This document shows, piece after piece, positions 9,823 through 20,214 of a DNA stretch of 64,000 bases. The notes under the pieces are model-generated. The model saw only the letters and a program-made list of their open reading frames with translations, searched no databases and had not been told where the DNA came from. Location of the stretch: NCBI RefSeq assembly GCF_035046485.1, contig NC_085137.1, forward strand, positions 3,387,977-3,451,976, written 5' to 3'. How positions within the stretch are numbered: position 1 is the first letter of the stretch; each line of letters opens with the position of its first letter. The stretch comes from Aedes albopictus. Taxonomy: Eukaryota; Arthropoda; Insecta; Diptera; Culicidae. The position numbers and the translations under genes were made by a program.

Positions 9823-10313
9823 ATTATTATAGATTTAAATATGCAGTGGCATACGTGAGACCGCGCATAACTTTCGAACGGATGTTTGTTCTGTTAGTTT
9901 TCACCCAAGGAAGGTTTATGAGATATAAAACATGGAAAAATTGAGAAATTTATGAAAATCGGGTTTTTGTACATTTTGATCTAGGATATTTTGATGGGTA
10001 GTACGGAGATCGCAAGAAATTTCTTGGCCTATCTCGATGCGTGGAAAATTCAGGCAAGGAATCGCTCAAGAAATAAGGAAGCGTCGCTTTATTCCGGATC
10101 GTAGTACGGAGCTGAAACGAAACGTCAAATCAAATGGGGCTTGCTGTGTTAAATTTTTTGACCATTCCGGTCACGGAAAAATGATGCACTGCACGAAAAT
10201 TACTTGAGCGATTCCGTTTGAAGTGCATACCTCGCATGAACGGGGACTTGGACTAATTTAGGGACTTGAAACGTCAAAAAAACGCAGTAGACAAAGTTTG
10301 CCGGGTTCATCTA
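9823..10313 (-). mobile_element. CTAG-ended element, body type A, copy 2, interrupted
   Basis: It has the same body as 3649-3902 (ATGCAGTGGCATACGTGAGA near 9842 and GCCGGGTTCATCTA near 10300). The conserved end has decayed (TCATCTA where the others have CAGCTAG). A 257-bp insertion at 9980-10236 splits it between ACATTTTGA and ACGGGGACTTGG, which are adjacent in copy 1. Confidence 0.75.
9980..10236. mobile_element. 257-bp insertion with TGA direct repeats
   Basis: It is flanked by TGA at 9977-9979 and 10237-10239; the uninterrupted site is seen at 3649-3902. It contains CAGGCAAGGAATCGCTCAAG and a GAGCGATTCCGTTTGAAGTG block in inverse orientation. A related, inverted copy lies at 18478-18720. 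A smaller possible relative at 57220-57374 shares the CGCTCAA and CAGGCAAGG motifs and also has a 3-bp duplication. No coding capacity. Confidence 0.65.
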
Positions 10314-10319
10314 TTTTAA

Positions 10320-13300
10320 TATATTTTTCTTTGAGGTTCATAAATTCAAGAACCATTTACCATTCAGTTTCATCCAACAACGGTTGCCTTGATGGGGCGG
10401 CATTCCCCGGGATTGGATTATTCAAATTGATCCCTTCCATTTCCTCCTCAGGAAGCCTCGAGGAGGAGCAATCAAGCAAGCTCAGCGCTGCGCTGCCTGA
10501 CTGATTCAACTCGACCTTCATTTGAATGAAATTTTGTATCATTACCTACTAAGATGACGACGACGATGACGGCGACGACCGTATGATGAAGGGTAATTAT
10601 CATTTTTTTTCAGTGACGGTGAGGTAGAAAATTTCACTCTCCGAATGAGCGTAATGATGATCGTTTATAATCTCCGTCGTCTTTTTGTTTTGCCCTGCGT
10701 GAGAGCAGCTGCTGGCTCCGAAAATAAGCTGATTCTGACCCATTCTTTAACCGCGATCATTGGAATAATTCAAAATAATGAAAATCTCCCACATCGTCGC
10801 CGCTATACTGTTGTCAGGAGGCGCGATAAAATTATAATTATGTTAATAATTGTTGATGGACAAATTTCGTTTACAGTCGTATACAAATGACGATTGTTTT
10901 TTCTTGAAGTGTATAACTTGTTTTGTGTTTAGACCTCATGAGGGTTTGGCATCAACAGATTGACAATTGAAGTAGTCATGGGAACAGCGGATCGCAGTCG
11001 GCATGGAGTGAATCTCTTTAAAACCCCATCGCATTTCGGGGTGTGTTTTAAATACATAATTAACGATGGCCATTTTTTCCCAAGGTAATCAGATGTAAAG
11101 TACGTAATTTCCTATGCCGTGAATCCGTGAGTGGTGCCGTCTCACGCCAATAGACAGATTGGCTGCTAAACGCTGGCCCACATTTCGGAGGCGCACTTCA
11201 ACGCTAGAAACAAAAAACCAGTTTGAAGCGAAGAATTGAGGTACAATACAATTAGCTAATTGACGCGTTAGTACATGGTTTTAAGTGACCGCCCGGGGGG
11301 TGTATGTTCATGCAACGAGTACCTGACGGCGAGAACCGGAAGGAACCCTACGACGACGACCCTCTCTGCGGCGGGTTTCCCCATTCATAACAACAACGCC
11401 TACGACGACGGCGACGGAGTGATCGAACGCAAAAAGAGTGTTTGTGCGTGTCGATCAAACTGGTTTCCCATGGCAGCCAGCCAGCCAGCGCAGTAGTCCG
11501 CGCTTCAAAAATTATGAATGAAAGCTTCAAACGGCGTAGACAGCCAACAACCATCCATCCAAACGATCCAAGCAGGCAGGCCACGTTCAGGGGGATCGGA
11601 TAGCGATTGAAAAGAGAAGGAGGAACTAATTTTGTGATCTTGTCAGATTTGTTGTTGTTCGTTGTTTGATCTTCATCATGTGCTCAGGGCGTTTCTGAAA
11701 GTTGTGTTTTCGATTCACGGCTGCAGTCTCCCAGGGCAACGACGAGTGGGAACATTTGGATGGAACAAAGTTGCGCCGATGGGAATAATTACAGGGTCAA
11801 TCCACGCGAGGTGGGTCGACCAATTTCTGGAAGGAGCACATTCTAATCCCTGCGATTTGTGGAAGATTAATTAAAGTTGTTCTTGAATAACTGGAAATGT
11901 TCGGTGCAGTTTGGAAAATTTAATTTTAATTAATGGTAGAATTGCACAGAACTGGAATAGACGATTCGTTCCGAGTAAATTGAATTAAGAAAAAACCTTA
12001 CCGGAAAGTTTTTTCTTCGTTTCCTGAGTTCACAATCACAAAGCTGTCTAGACTTTCTACACAGCGTCTTACCTGTTCATGAAAATTGTCTCCTGACATC
12101 AAACATCTGTTTCTGATCTCACGTTGGTTTGGACATTTCAACGTGTTCAATTATCTTACACATGTTTTCTGTTACCATAGCACTATGGGGATTCAAATGG
12201 ACAAAAATGAGCATTGACTTCCTCCGATTTAGTAATTTAGTAAACTTCAGAATGTTACTGCGTTAAACCAAATGCTTCTCGAAAAGTAGGCTGCAGAATC
12301 AGGCCATTGTCAATGTCTGATAAAACCAATAATTTCTCATTATTCAATTTAATCAATTGATTAATACACGTGAAACATAGTTAACTTGACGTGAATATAT
12401 TTGGCCACCTACTTGCATAGAGCCACCTCATAGTGCATAGTAGGCAAGGAAACTACACCGAAACTATTGTTGCAGTGCCAACTTTGATTGTTTCTACCTG
12501 CTCGCAAACATAGTTTTACTTTTCCTTTTACACGTCCATCGAACGTGCCCTCCCGCCTACTTTCTAGCACGTCTCACCACTTTTCGACTCGCGATTTCAT
12601 TTGCGCATACACCAAACCCCCTCTCCACCCCCCACACGCACACTGAGATAAACCGCAGTCTCCCATCCGACTGATTTATACCGCACAAACCAAGCGAGCG
12701 GGTGAGATCTACAAATTAACCACTGATCGCTGTCATCATCTGCGGCCCGCTTTACGTCATTATTGAAGAAGCGACGAGATATGGACACTGCGAAGGGCAG
12801 TCTTCATCATCGTCTGCCTGGCTGCGAACAGATGGGCCTACGAAGTGCGCCTTCAGCTTGAGCGTCTCCAGATTCACCCCCCAACACGTCCACGTCCCAT
12901 CCGCGGACAGATAAAGCCATAAAATTTAACGTACAGAACTGTCAAAATATTTATTGCTTCTTCCTTTCTCTTTCTCGGGTGTTTAGCAGTCAGTGTTTTC
13001 ATTACGAACGGAAGGCCCTTTAATCTGTGGCGAATGGATCGAGAGGAGCCCATCCATGGCTCAAATGGAAAAAAAAAACAAGAACTATATAAATCATAAT
13101 TTAAATTAAGTTACTTTTTATCGCCTTCATCACACCGTGATCAACCGTAGGAAGCTTACCTGTTGATGGACTTGGTACGGGATTCCCAGAGCGAAAGGGC
13201 CCAAACAACAATTACATCAATTGTTCGAATTGAATTAAAGAATAAATGAATCCATTAAATTGTGCCATTTCCATGGAAACAATATCATTTTTCATGATCT

Positions 13301-13560
13301 CCGCTGGGAAGGTGTTTTGCTAAATCACCTCTCATGGCCTGCTGTAATACCTCCAGAGTATTCGCCTACTACCTACAAAAGTTATCAAATTAAACTTTTT
13401 TTTTTCAATATATTTCGAGTATGAAAATGATCATGAATGACCGCACAATTCGTAATTGCTACTCTAAACCCAAGTCTAAACCCCATCATTCAATTAGGTT
13501 GAATCTTTTCGAGGAGTTTTCAAGAGAAATGATCGTTTCAATTGAATAGTCTAAACCAGG
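10320..13560. other. apparently unique DNA, no gene found
   Basis: About 3.2 kb with more even composition than the surroundings and no recognised repeats. Several open frames of 60-80 codons exist on both strands (around 10298-10542, 11275-11584, 11662-11874 and 12597-12788), but none resembles a protein I know or has convincing splice context. Short CGA/ACG runs lie near 10553-10582 and 11385-11420. It could be intronic or regulatory DNA. Confidence 0.5.
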
Positions 13561-13611
13561 CTTTACAGTTCAATGCAGGATGTTAAAATTGAGTAAGTGG
13601 TACATAGAACA

Positions 13612-13761
13612 CCTCACGGCGAAATGCTCTCTCCCTCTCGCTCTTTCAGAAAATTGGAAAACAACAATACCAGTACCTGTCAAATTTGACAAGTGTTGTT
13701 TTCTAATTTTCCGTAGGAGAGAAAGAGAACGATTTCTTGATGACGTCACCGTGGAGGAGTT
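13612..13761. mobile_element. hairpin MITE candidate (~150 bp)
   Basis: The centre CCTGTCAAATTTGACAAG is almost perfectly palindromic. It is flanked by GAAAATTGGAAAACAACA and its inverse TGTTGTTTTCTAATTTTC. A further outer pairing of CTCTCCCTCTC with GAGAGAAAGAG and of CCTCACGG with CCGTGGAGG extends the fold. No target duplication assigned. Confidence 0.55.
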
Positions 13762-13776
13762 CCTGGAGATATCCTG

Positions 13777-14008
13777 CACACTCAGATGAGCTCGGCTAAT
13801 TTTCATTCTTTTGCCGAGATTCGCACAGCCGAGCGCTCGGCAATCGTAATTTAACTGAGATATCAGCAAAAAGTCAACTTTATTCATAGCAGCACCCATG
13901 GGTGCCGCTATCATCAAACATTAAACGTCAAGCGTTTAGCCGAGATTTCAGTAAATGAACTTTAACCGAGATCCGCACAGCCGATCTCGGCATTCTGTTT
14001 TAAGTGTG
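13777..14008. mobile_element. MITE with CACACTTA termini, copy 2 (232 bp)
   Basis: The left end is CACACTCAGATGAG and the right end is TTTTAAGTGTG, with CCGAGATTCGCACAGCCGAG inverted against CGGCTGTGCGGATCTCGG. A TG lies on each side, as at 1149-1370. It directly precedes GGAATTCC satellite. Confidence 0.65.
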
Positions 14009-14009
14009 T

Positions 14010-14694
14010 GGAAAGAAGTTCTGGAAGAAATTCAGATGGAACTTCCTAAGGAATCCAAGAAAGAACTCCTGGAGCAATTTTGAATTAATTTTCTGGAAAG
14101 AACACGGAAGAAATCTCGGGAAGAGTATCGGAATCGACTCCATAAGAAATATCATAATTCCCGGAGGAATTGGAGAAGGAATACCAGGAGGGATCCCAGA
14201 AGGAGTTCCTCGATAAACTCAAGAGTAAACTATGAAGGAATTCTAGAAAGAACTTCGAGAAAACCTAAGAAGGAAGAATCTCAGAAGGGGCTATTATATG
14301 CATCTAAGACAAAACTTCTAAAGGTATTACTGGAGGAGTCCCAGAGGATACTCCTGGAGTGTTTTGTTTGGAAATCCTGAGAAAATCTTGAAACGAACAT
14401 CTCGGCAAATCCCTGAAAGAACACCTAAAGGAATCTCGGCAGAAGTTTCTGAAGGAATGGTAGAAGGAAGTTCAGGAGGAATTTCAAAATATACTTCTGG
14501 TGGAATTCCCTAAGATGGGATGTCCAAAGAAACTCCTGGTGGAGTCTCAGAAGAAACTCCTGTAGGGAACCCTGAAATAACCTATATATAATCCTCTGCG
14601 GGAACTTTAGAAAGAACTCACAAGGGAATTTCAACAGGAACTTTTGAAAGAAATTCAATTTCAAGAATTGAATTCAAGAATTCAAGAAATTTAT
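14010..14694. repeat. GGAATTCC-type degenerate satellite, block 2
   Basis: Dense GGAATTCCTGGAA-like motifs in both orientations. Part of it (about 14190-14640) aligns motif by motif with about 15700-16215, including the distinctive TGGAGTGTTTTGTTTGGAA and AATAACCTATATATAAT blocks. Open frames here on both strands are low-complexity by-products. Confidence 0.8.
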
Positions 14695-14701
14695 TCAAAG
14701 A

Positions 14702-15009
14702 CTAGCTGCCCCGGCAATTCATCTTGCCCATTTGTTGGGAACATTGCAGCACCGCCATCTAGATTGATTTTATTTCGACCATGCTGAATTTCTTTCCAGC
14801 TCAGAAACCAACCAGTATGTAACTTCATTATTTTTATATTTTTCATGATAATTTTGATAACTTTTTTTTACATAGAAACACAGCCACCATGAATACGAAC
14901 AGAACCGTGCAAGAATCATGCCAATCGGTTCATCCATTCGTGAGTTTTGTTGCCTCAAATGAACTTCAAACTCATTTTTATATATATAGATAAGATAAGA
15001 TAGAAGATA
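14702..15009 (+). mobile_element. CTAG-ended element, body type B, copy 1
   Basis: It starts CTAGCTGCCCCGGCAATTCA and ends in a TATATATATAGATAAGATAA-type tail. The body (CAGCCACCATGAATACGAAC, GTGAGTTTTGTTGCCTCAAA) recurs at 36806-37070. The satellite on both sides is continuous at the duplicated locus near 16265-16285, where TTTATTCTAATATTCGACC has no insertion, which fixes the boundaries well. Confidence 0.75.
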
Positions 15010-16576
15010 GATTCGACCTGAAGTTCCTCATAGTATTGCTCAAGGATTCCTTTGGGAGTTTCTTAAGTGATTACTCGATGAGTTTTGGCTGTAATTCCTC
15101 AGAAAATTCCTCTGGGATTCCTCAGAGAGTTCTTTCCCCAGGAATTGTTCATGAGAATTATGCAGGAAATCTTTTCTCCTGGGATTTCTACAATAATTCC
15201 TCCAGGAGCTCCCTCTAGGATTCCTACAGAAGTTCTTTCTGGGATTGTTTAAGTCATTTCTTCCAGGATTTCTTCAAAACTTGCTGTCCGGATTCTTTTA
15301 AGTATCGTCCAGGAAGTAAACTCAAGATTTCATCAGGAGTTTCTTCTGAGGATTCATAAACATTTTTTGCTGGACTTTTCTCAGATGATACTCATGGATT
15401 TTTTTCTGATTTCCTAATGGAACTGTTCCAAGACTCCCATCTGGAATTCTTTCTCATTGAAATATTCCTCCAACAACTTCCCAAAGAATATCTACAGCAG
15501 TTTTGTAGGGAATTGCTACAGAGGTACCTTCTAAGTTTTCTCCAATAGTTGCTTCCCAGAACACTTTCCAAAAGGAACTGGAGGAACCTTGGAAGAAACT
15601 CGTAAAGGAATACCTTAAAGAACATCTAGAGAAATTTCTTGGAAGAATATCGGAACGAAGAAATATCAAAAGCAGTTCCTGGAGGAATCGAAGAAGGAAT
15701 TTCGGCAGGGATTCCAGAAGAAGTTACTGGTTAAACTCAAGAGAAAACTACGGATGAATCCTAGAAAGAACTCCGAGAAAAACTTAAGATAGAAGAATCT
15801 CAGAAGGGACTCATCTTAGCATCATAGAAGAAACTTCTGATCGAATTACTGGAGTAATTCAAGGACGAATCTTAGAATGATTGCCTGGAGAAATCCCAGA
15901 AAGTACTCCTGGAGAGTTTTGTTTGAATTCCTGGGAGAATCGAAATCGAAATGAATCTCTGAGCAAATCCCCGGAAGAATACCTGAAGTAATCCCGGCAT
16001 TGATTTCTGAAGGAATGTTTACAAGCTTCTTGTAGAGGAATTTCAAAATAAACTTCTGGAGGAATTCCGTAAGATGGAATGCCCAAAGAAGCTCCTGGTG
16101 CAATCTCAGAAAAAACCTCTGTAGAGATCCCTGAAGTAAGTCCCGTAATAACCTATGTATAACCCCCTGGGGGAACCCTAGAAATAGCTCTCAAAGGAAT
16201 CTCAGCAGGAACTTCTTAAATTCCTTCCGGGATTGTTCCAGGAGATCCTTATGAGTTCTCTTCAGAAATTTATTCTAATATTCGACCAAAAGTTCCTCCT
16301 AGTATTGCTCAAGGATTTTTTAGATTCTTCCAGGATTCCTCTGCGAGTTTTTTAAATGATTCCTCAAGGAGTTTCATCCTCAGGAATTTCCTCTGGGATT
16401 CCCCCGAGAGTTCTTTCTCCGGGAATTCTTTACGCGGAAACATGCAGGAAATCTTTTCTCCTGGGATTTCTAGATTGCTTAAGAAGTTTCTTCCGGGATT
16501 TCTTCAAAACTTGCTGTCCGGATTCTTTTAAGTATCGTAGGGAACCCTGCAGTAAGTTCTGAATAATAACCTATTA
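15010..16576. repeat. GGAATTCC-type degenerate satellite, block 3
   Basis: It begins in one orientation (TTCCTCAAGGAATTCCTC-like, 15010-15650) and changes to the other (GGAAGAACTCCTGGAA-like, 15650-16230). The 15020-15310 portion is duplicated at about 16285-16540, including the shared GGATTTCTTCAAAACTTGCT block. Higher-order duplication is therefore visible despite the heavy divergence. Confidence 0.8.
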
Positions 16577-16580
16577 TACA

Positions 16581-16806
16581 TGTTGGGATCCCAGGTGAAC
16601 CATCCCAGTTTATCATCTTCTCGGATTATGGCACACGAAAACACATCTCTTTACTCCAAATATACTTCAGCGATCAGATCACAACCGCTGATCTGTCGCA
16701 CCGCTCAACGTAAACTGTCTTTATTTCTTCAGTACAATGCAATGGATACAATTCAAGTTAATAGAGGTTTCCAGTAATTTTCATTGAACAAAGTTAAAAT
16801 ACAACA
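16581..16806. mobile_element. solo LTR (226 bp), copia-like ends
   Basis: It starts TGTTGGGATCCCAGG and ends ATACAACA, so the termini are TGTTG...CAACA as in many Ty1/copia LTRs. TACA is directly repeated on both sides (16577-16580 and 16807-16810). The flanks join to a sequence that exists uninterrupted at about 16150-16180 (AATAACCTATGTATAACCCC). No internal coding region lies beside it, so it is a solo LTR left by recombination. A 4-bp duplication is shorter than the usual 5 bp for copia. Confidence 0.6.
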
Positions 16807-16810
16807 TACA

Positions 16811-16935
16811 TTTCCCTGGGGGAACCTTAGAATAAACTCTCAAGGGAATCTCTACAGGAACTTCTGAACGTAATTCTAGAAGGGAGAGTTCACATAAGAA
16901 TAAATATCAGAAGGAATTCCTGGAGAAATCTTAGA
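16811..16935. repeat. GGAATTCC-type satellite remnant
   Basis: It continues the array that the solo LTR interrupts (CTGGGGGAACCTTAGAATAA corresponds to CTGGGGGAACCCTAGAAATA near 16170). Confidence 0.65.
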
Positions 16936-17060
16936 CTTGTGTGGCTTCGTGGTCGTGCGACTAATGTCACCAAGCATTCAGTCGAATCGTGCTGAGGAGC
17001 GTGGGTTCGATTACCGCCGTAGCTATCAGGAAAAGTTTTCCACAAAATCTTCTTAAGGAT
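16936..17060 (+). repeat. tRNA-derived SINE relic
   Basis: It begins TGTGGCTTCGTGGTCGTGCG (A-box-like), followed about 60 nt later by the B-box-like GTGGGTTCGATTACCGCC. Order and distance match a tRNA-derived pol III promoter, with a longer than usual middle. No downstream tail or target duplication was identified, so it is probably truncated. Confidence 0.55.
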
Positions 17061-18235
17061 TTTGCAATAAATTACAGGAAGATTTCCATTGGTAACATTC
17101 CGAAAATTACTGGGAGAATTGCGAAAGCATCCATATATTGCGTTGTGAATTTTTACAATTTAACAGGAAATTTTCCTCTTGGACGATTCTTGAAATCTAA
17201 ACAAATTTTATCAGATGTTTTATTAAAAATGTGTGATAATATAAAAAAGTGACAAATATTGTGTCAAAAATATTGTATAAAGCTTATCATTCGAACCGAA
17301 AACAACTCAAGATGGTCAGTCAGTACCGCAATTACCAATTTGTATCCAAAAACCAACTTTTCGGAAGGAAACTTGATCGATTCGAAGAAGGTGAAAACAA
17401 TTAGAGAGCCGTGCTAACAAAGAGCTTGCACCCGCCTGCCTGGAACGGTGATGGTGGGCAGAACCTAATTTCCATACTCTCCTTTCATCTCCCAATAATG
17501 TCGGTATGCCCGGTCCGTAAGCGAAAAAAAACTATTTCAAAACGCCGTCCCTCACCGGGAAACATAATTTATTCATCAAAGCAACCTTTTGTATTCCATC
17601 GCTCTCGGTCAACAACGAAATTTGCGCGGTTGCTGGAATCTGTAGATTTATTTTTTGTTGTGTTCGCCACCCCTCCTCAATCCGTCGCCGACCTCGCGAG
17701 GAGACGCGATTCTCATCAAAGTAGTCGACGACGTCACCGTCGCCGTCAGTGGAAGCGATGCTGGGTTGCTTTGATGCATCAGCCAGCAGCACCAGCATTG
17801 ACGAGACTTTGATTTGTTTTTAATTTTGTTTCAATTTTACGCGCTCGCGCTTGAGCGCCTCTCCTTCCGCATGGTGTGTGAGCAGCAGCAGCGCACTGCC
17901 TGCGCAGGTATTTGCCGCGGCTACCGGCTTGCTTTGTGGTTCCTTTTTTGGTGCGCCGCGTACGACTGGATTATGCCGGGGATCGGAAAAGATCAATAAT
18001 ATTCAGGGTGAATAATGCAGATGTTTGAGTTGAAGGGAATGGTTGCGGAAAAAAAAGTTTTGCAGTAGAATTCCGTTTTTTGTCCAATGGGATACCACTG
18101 TGCACAAAACTATGCAAAGGATTGAGAATTAATTCAGTAGGATTTATATCTTCAAGGGATCAGACAAAACGGTTGGGACGAGCTAAATTTTAATTTTACA
18201 ATAAAGTTTAAATTTAAAGTTCACAATCTTGAATT
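17061..18235. other. unassigned DNA, no gene found
   Basis: Unique-looking DNA that is GC-richer at 17400-18000. A 133-codon frame at 17411-17812 and an opposing frame at 17532-17798 exist, but their compositions (Arg/His-rich and Asp-rich runs) and lack of any recognisable domain argue against a gene. Confidence 0.45.
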
Positions 18236-18477
18236 CTGCTACACTGCAAATTTCGATTGCTGGTATTCAGCAAATTTTGCTGATTTTTTTTGTGCTGATT
18301 TCATTCAGCAATACGAATTTACTGAGTATCAGCAATTATTTATCAACTTGCTGAACCATCCAGCAATTTTGGCAGTTGATCAGCAACGTTGTGCTGATAC
18401 TCAGCAAAAATTTTGCTGAAATTCAGCAGTTTATTTTGCTGATTTTTTTTTGTGCTGAAAGCATTTCCAAAAATTTG
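18236..18477. repeat. TCAGCA/TGCTGA-rich repeat
   Basis: About 240 bp in which TCAGCA or its complement occurs some fifteen times, in both orientations, with TTGCTGATTTTTTTTGTGCT repeated nearly exactly near 18274 and 18437. The two copies frame a central inverted region. It could be a small element with internal repeats. Confidence 0.6.
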
Positions 18478-18720
18478 GTGTGTAGGTATGCACTCAAACG
18501 AAATCGCCCAAGTAATTTGAGTTCAGTGCATTATTTTCCCTCAACCGGAATGATCAAGAAATTTTACACAGCAAACCAAATGGAACTGGTTTTACGTTTC
18601 TTCTTAGCTGGGCTCACCAAAAATGCAAAGCTTGCTCATTTCTTGAGCGATTTTTGCCTGAATTTCCTACGCATCGAGGTAGTCCAGTTCTAGCGATCTG
18701 CGTACCACTCATTAAACTTT
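18478..18720. mobile_element. inverted relative of the 9980-10236 insertion
   Basis: Read backwards, it matches 9980-10236 in order: GGTACGCAGATCGC, TACCTCGATGCGTAGGAAAT, TTCAGGCAAAAATCGCTCAA, and GAGTGCATACC at the far end. It contains no conserved open frame. It lies directly against the TCAGCA repeat. Confidence 0.6.
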
Positions 18721-19837
18721 GATGATAACTGGCAACACTTTGATTATCTTTAAATACCTTCGGATTTAAAACACGAACGAAATGAAATTTTGAATATTCA
18801 TACCTTTTTAAGGTACATCAGATTTAACTTTTGGTTTGCCGTGAAAGCAACGTAGTTTTTTTTCAAACTATAAACGTAATGTATCCGTTTCAACAATACA
18901 CGGATTTGTGATACTCAATAAGTATCTCAAACCTTATCAAAGTCACCAGCAAATTTTCAAATGGAAAATCTACTTGAATTGGCATAATTAAATATGAAAA
19001 AAAAAACTTACTAACAAAACTAGTAAAAAACTTACAAGCTCCTCAATAACAATGTTCACTTGTTCCCTGGCAAACATACTCCTTTAAATGTCACTAATGT
19101 ACCGACAAATTGGCAACCCTGGACCACACTGAATCCGGCACGTATAATTATAATATTCAAATCACAATATTTAAATTGGGATCCCTCCACCTTACGGCAA
19201 ACATCTGACGCACGAGTAGCCTAGAGCAATCACCAGACACGAAAGAGGAATCACGATAATAACAACAACCACCTAGTAGAGCCTGCTTTGATGTGTGTCA
19301 TTGACACAGGTGACTGAGCTGCCGTCAGAGTCGTTTAGGAGACGAAAAGTGTGCGATCCTTCGGGCAAAATGACGAGAGGGACTGTTTTTTTTTGTTTAC
19401 CATGTGGGCTCCCCACATCTGGGGATAGGGAAGGCGCATCTGAATTCAACAAGCTCCAACGTCGGGTTTACTTTCAATAATGCTAAGATTTTTGGACTCT
19501 TCTCGTATTGTCAGGCGCCACAAACGAGAAGAGAAGAGGGAACTGTTTTCCTGAAATTTGTCTTGATGATGCTCAGATGAAGGTGGCAGGATCAAGGTTT
19601 CAAAATAGCTACAATTATAAGCACATTAGAGCTGTGGTACGTCCACATGTGTACGTACACTGCGCATTTCGTTGAGGTAGGTTTGAGAATAATCCAGAAA
19701 ATTTTCAGGTTGTTTGAAATAGTTCACAAAAATATTATTTAAAGATACGTTGGCTTTGGCTTCGGCAAAACAGGAATTGGCAAGATTATCTCAATATACT
19801 CAATATATATTTACTAGAAGAATAACATCAAGGGAAT
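18721..19837. other. unassigned spacer
   Basis: About 1.1 kb without a recognised gene or repeat. A short dyad TGTGTCATTGACACA near 19295 is the only local structure noticed. Confidence 0.45.
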
Positions 19838-19978
19838 TCACTAAACAGCGTATACAGATTAAACTGATTGAACGTTGCAATCATCAAAGCAATCTATGAT
19901 TATTTCATGCGCAATTTCATGAAACATTTCAATAATCAGATAATCATGGCTTACGCAGTTATTCAATCTGAATACCTC
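19838..19978. repeat. dispersed repeat with GGCTTACGCAG motif, copy 2
   Basis: It carries AACAGCGTATACAGATTAAA, GATTATTTCATG (twice in a locally duplicated form) and ATCATGGCTTACGCAGTTAT in the same order as 7625-7768. Confidence 0.6.
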
Positions 19979-20214
19979 TATTATTTCTGTCTGTCCGTCT
20001 GTCTGAGGTGAAAATTTGTATGCGGAGTTTTGCGGACGTGAATGGTGTCTCACGGCAACAACAAGAGAACAAACCTGCCATCAACCTAGTGTATTTTGTT
20101 GCGGTGACAATAATCAGAACAGTCTCACCGAAAAACATCCTATGGTACCTTCCATATTAATAGAAAAGCGACGTATAGATGACCTCTGCAAGTACTTCCA
20201 AGAAAAATAAATGC

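Noticed and set aside
17411..17812. 133-codon frame with Arg/His runs
   Set aside because: The minus strand over the same bases is also open, and the sequence has no domain; the Arg runs come from CGC/CGT trinucleotide-like DNA.
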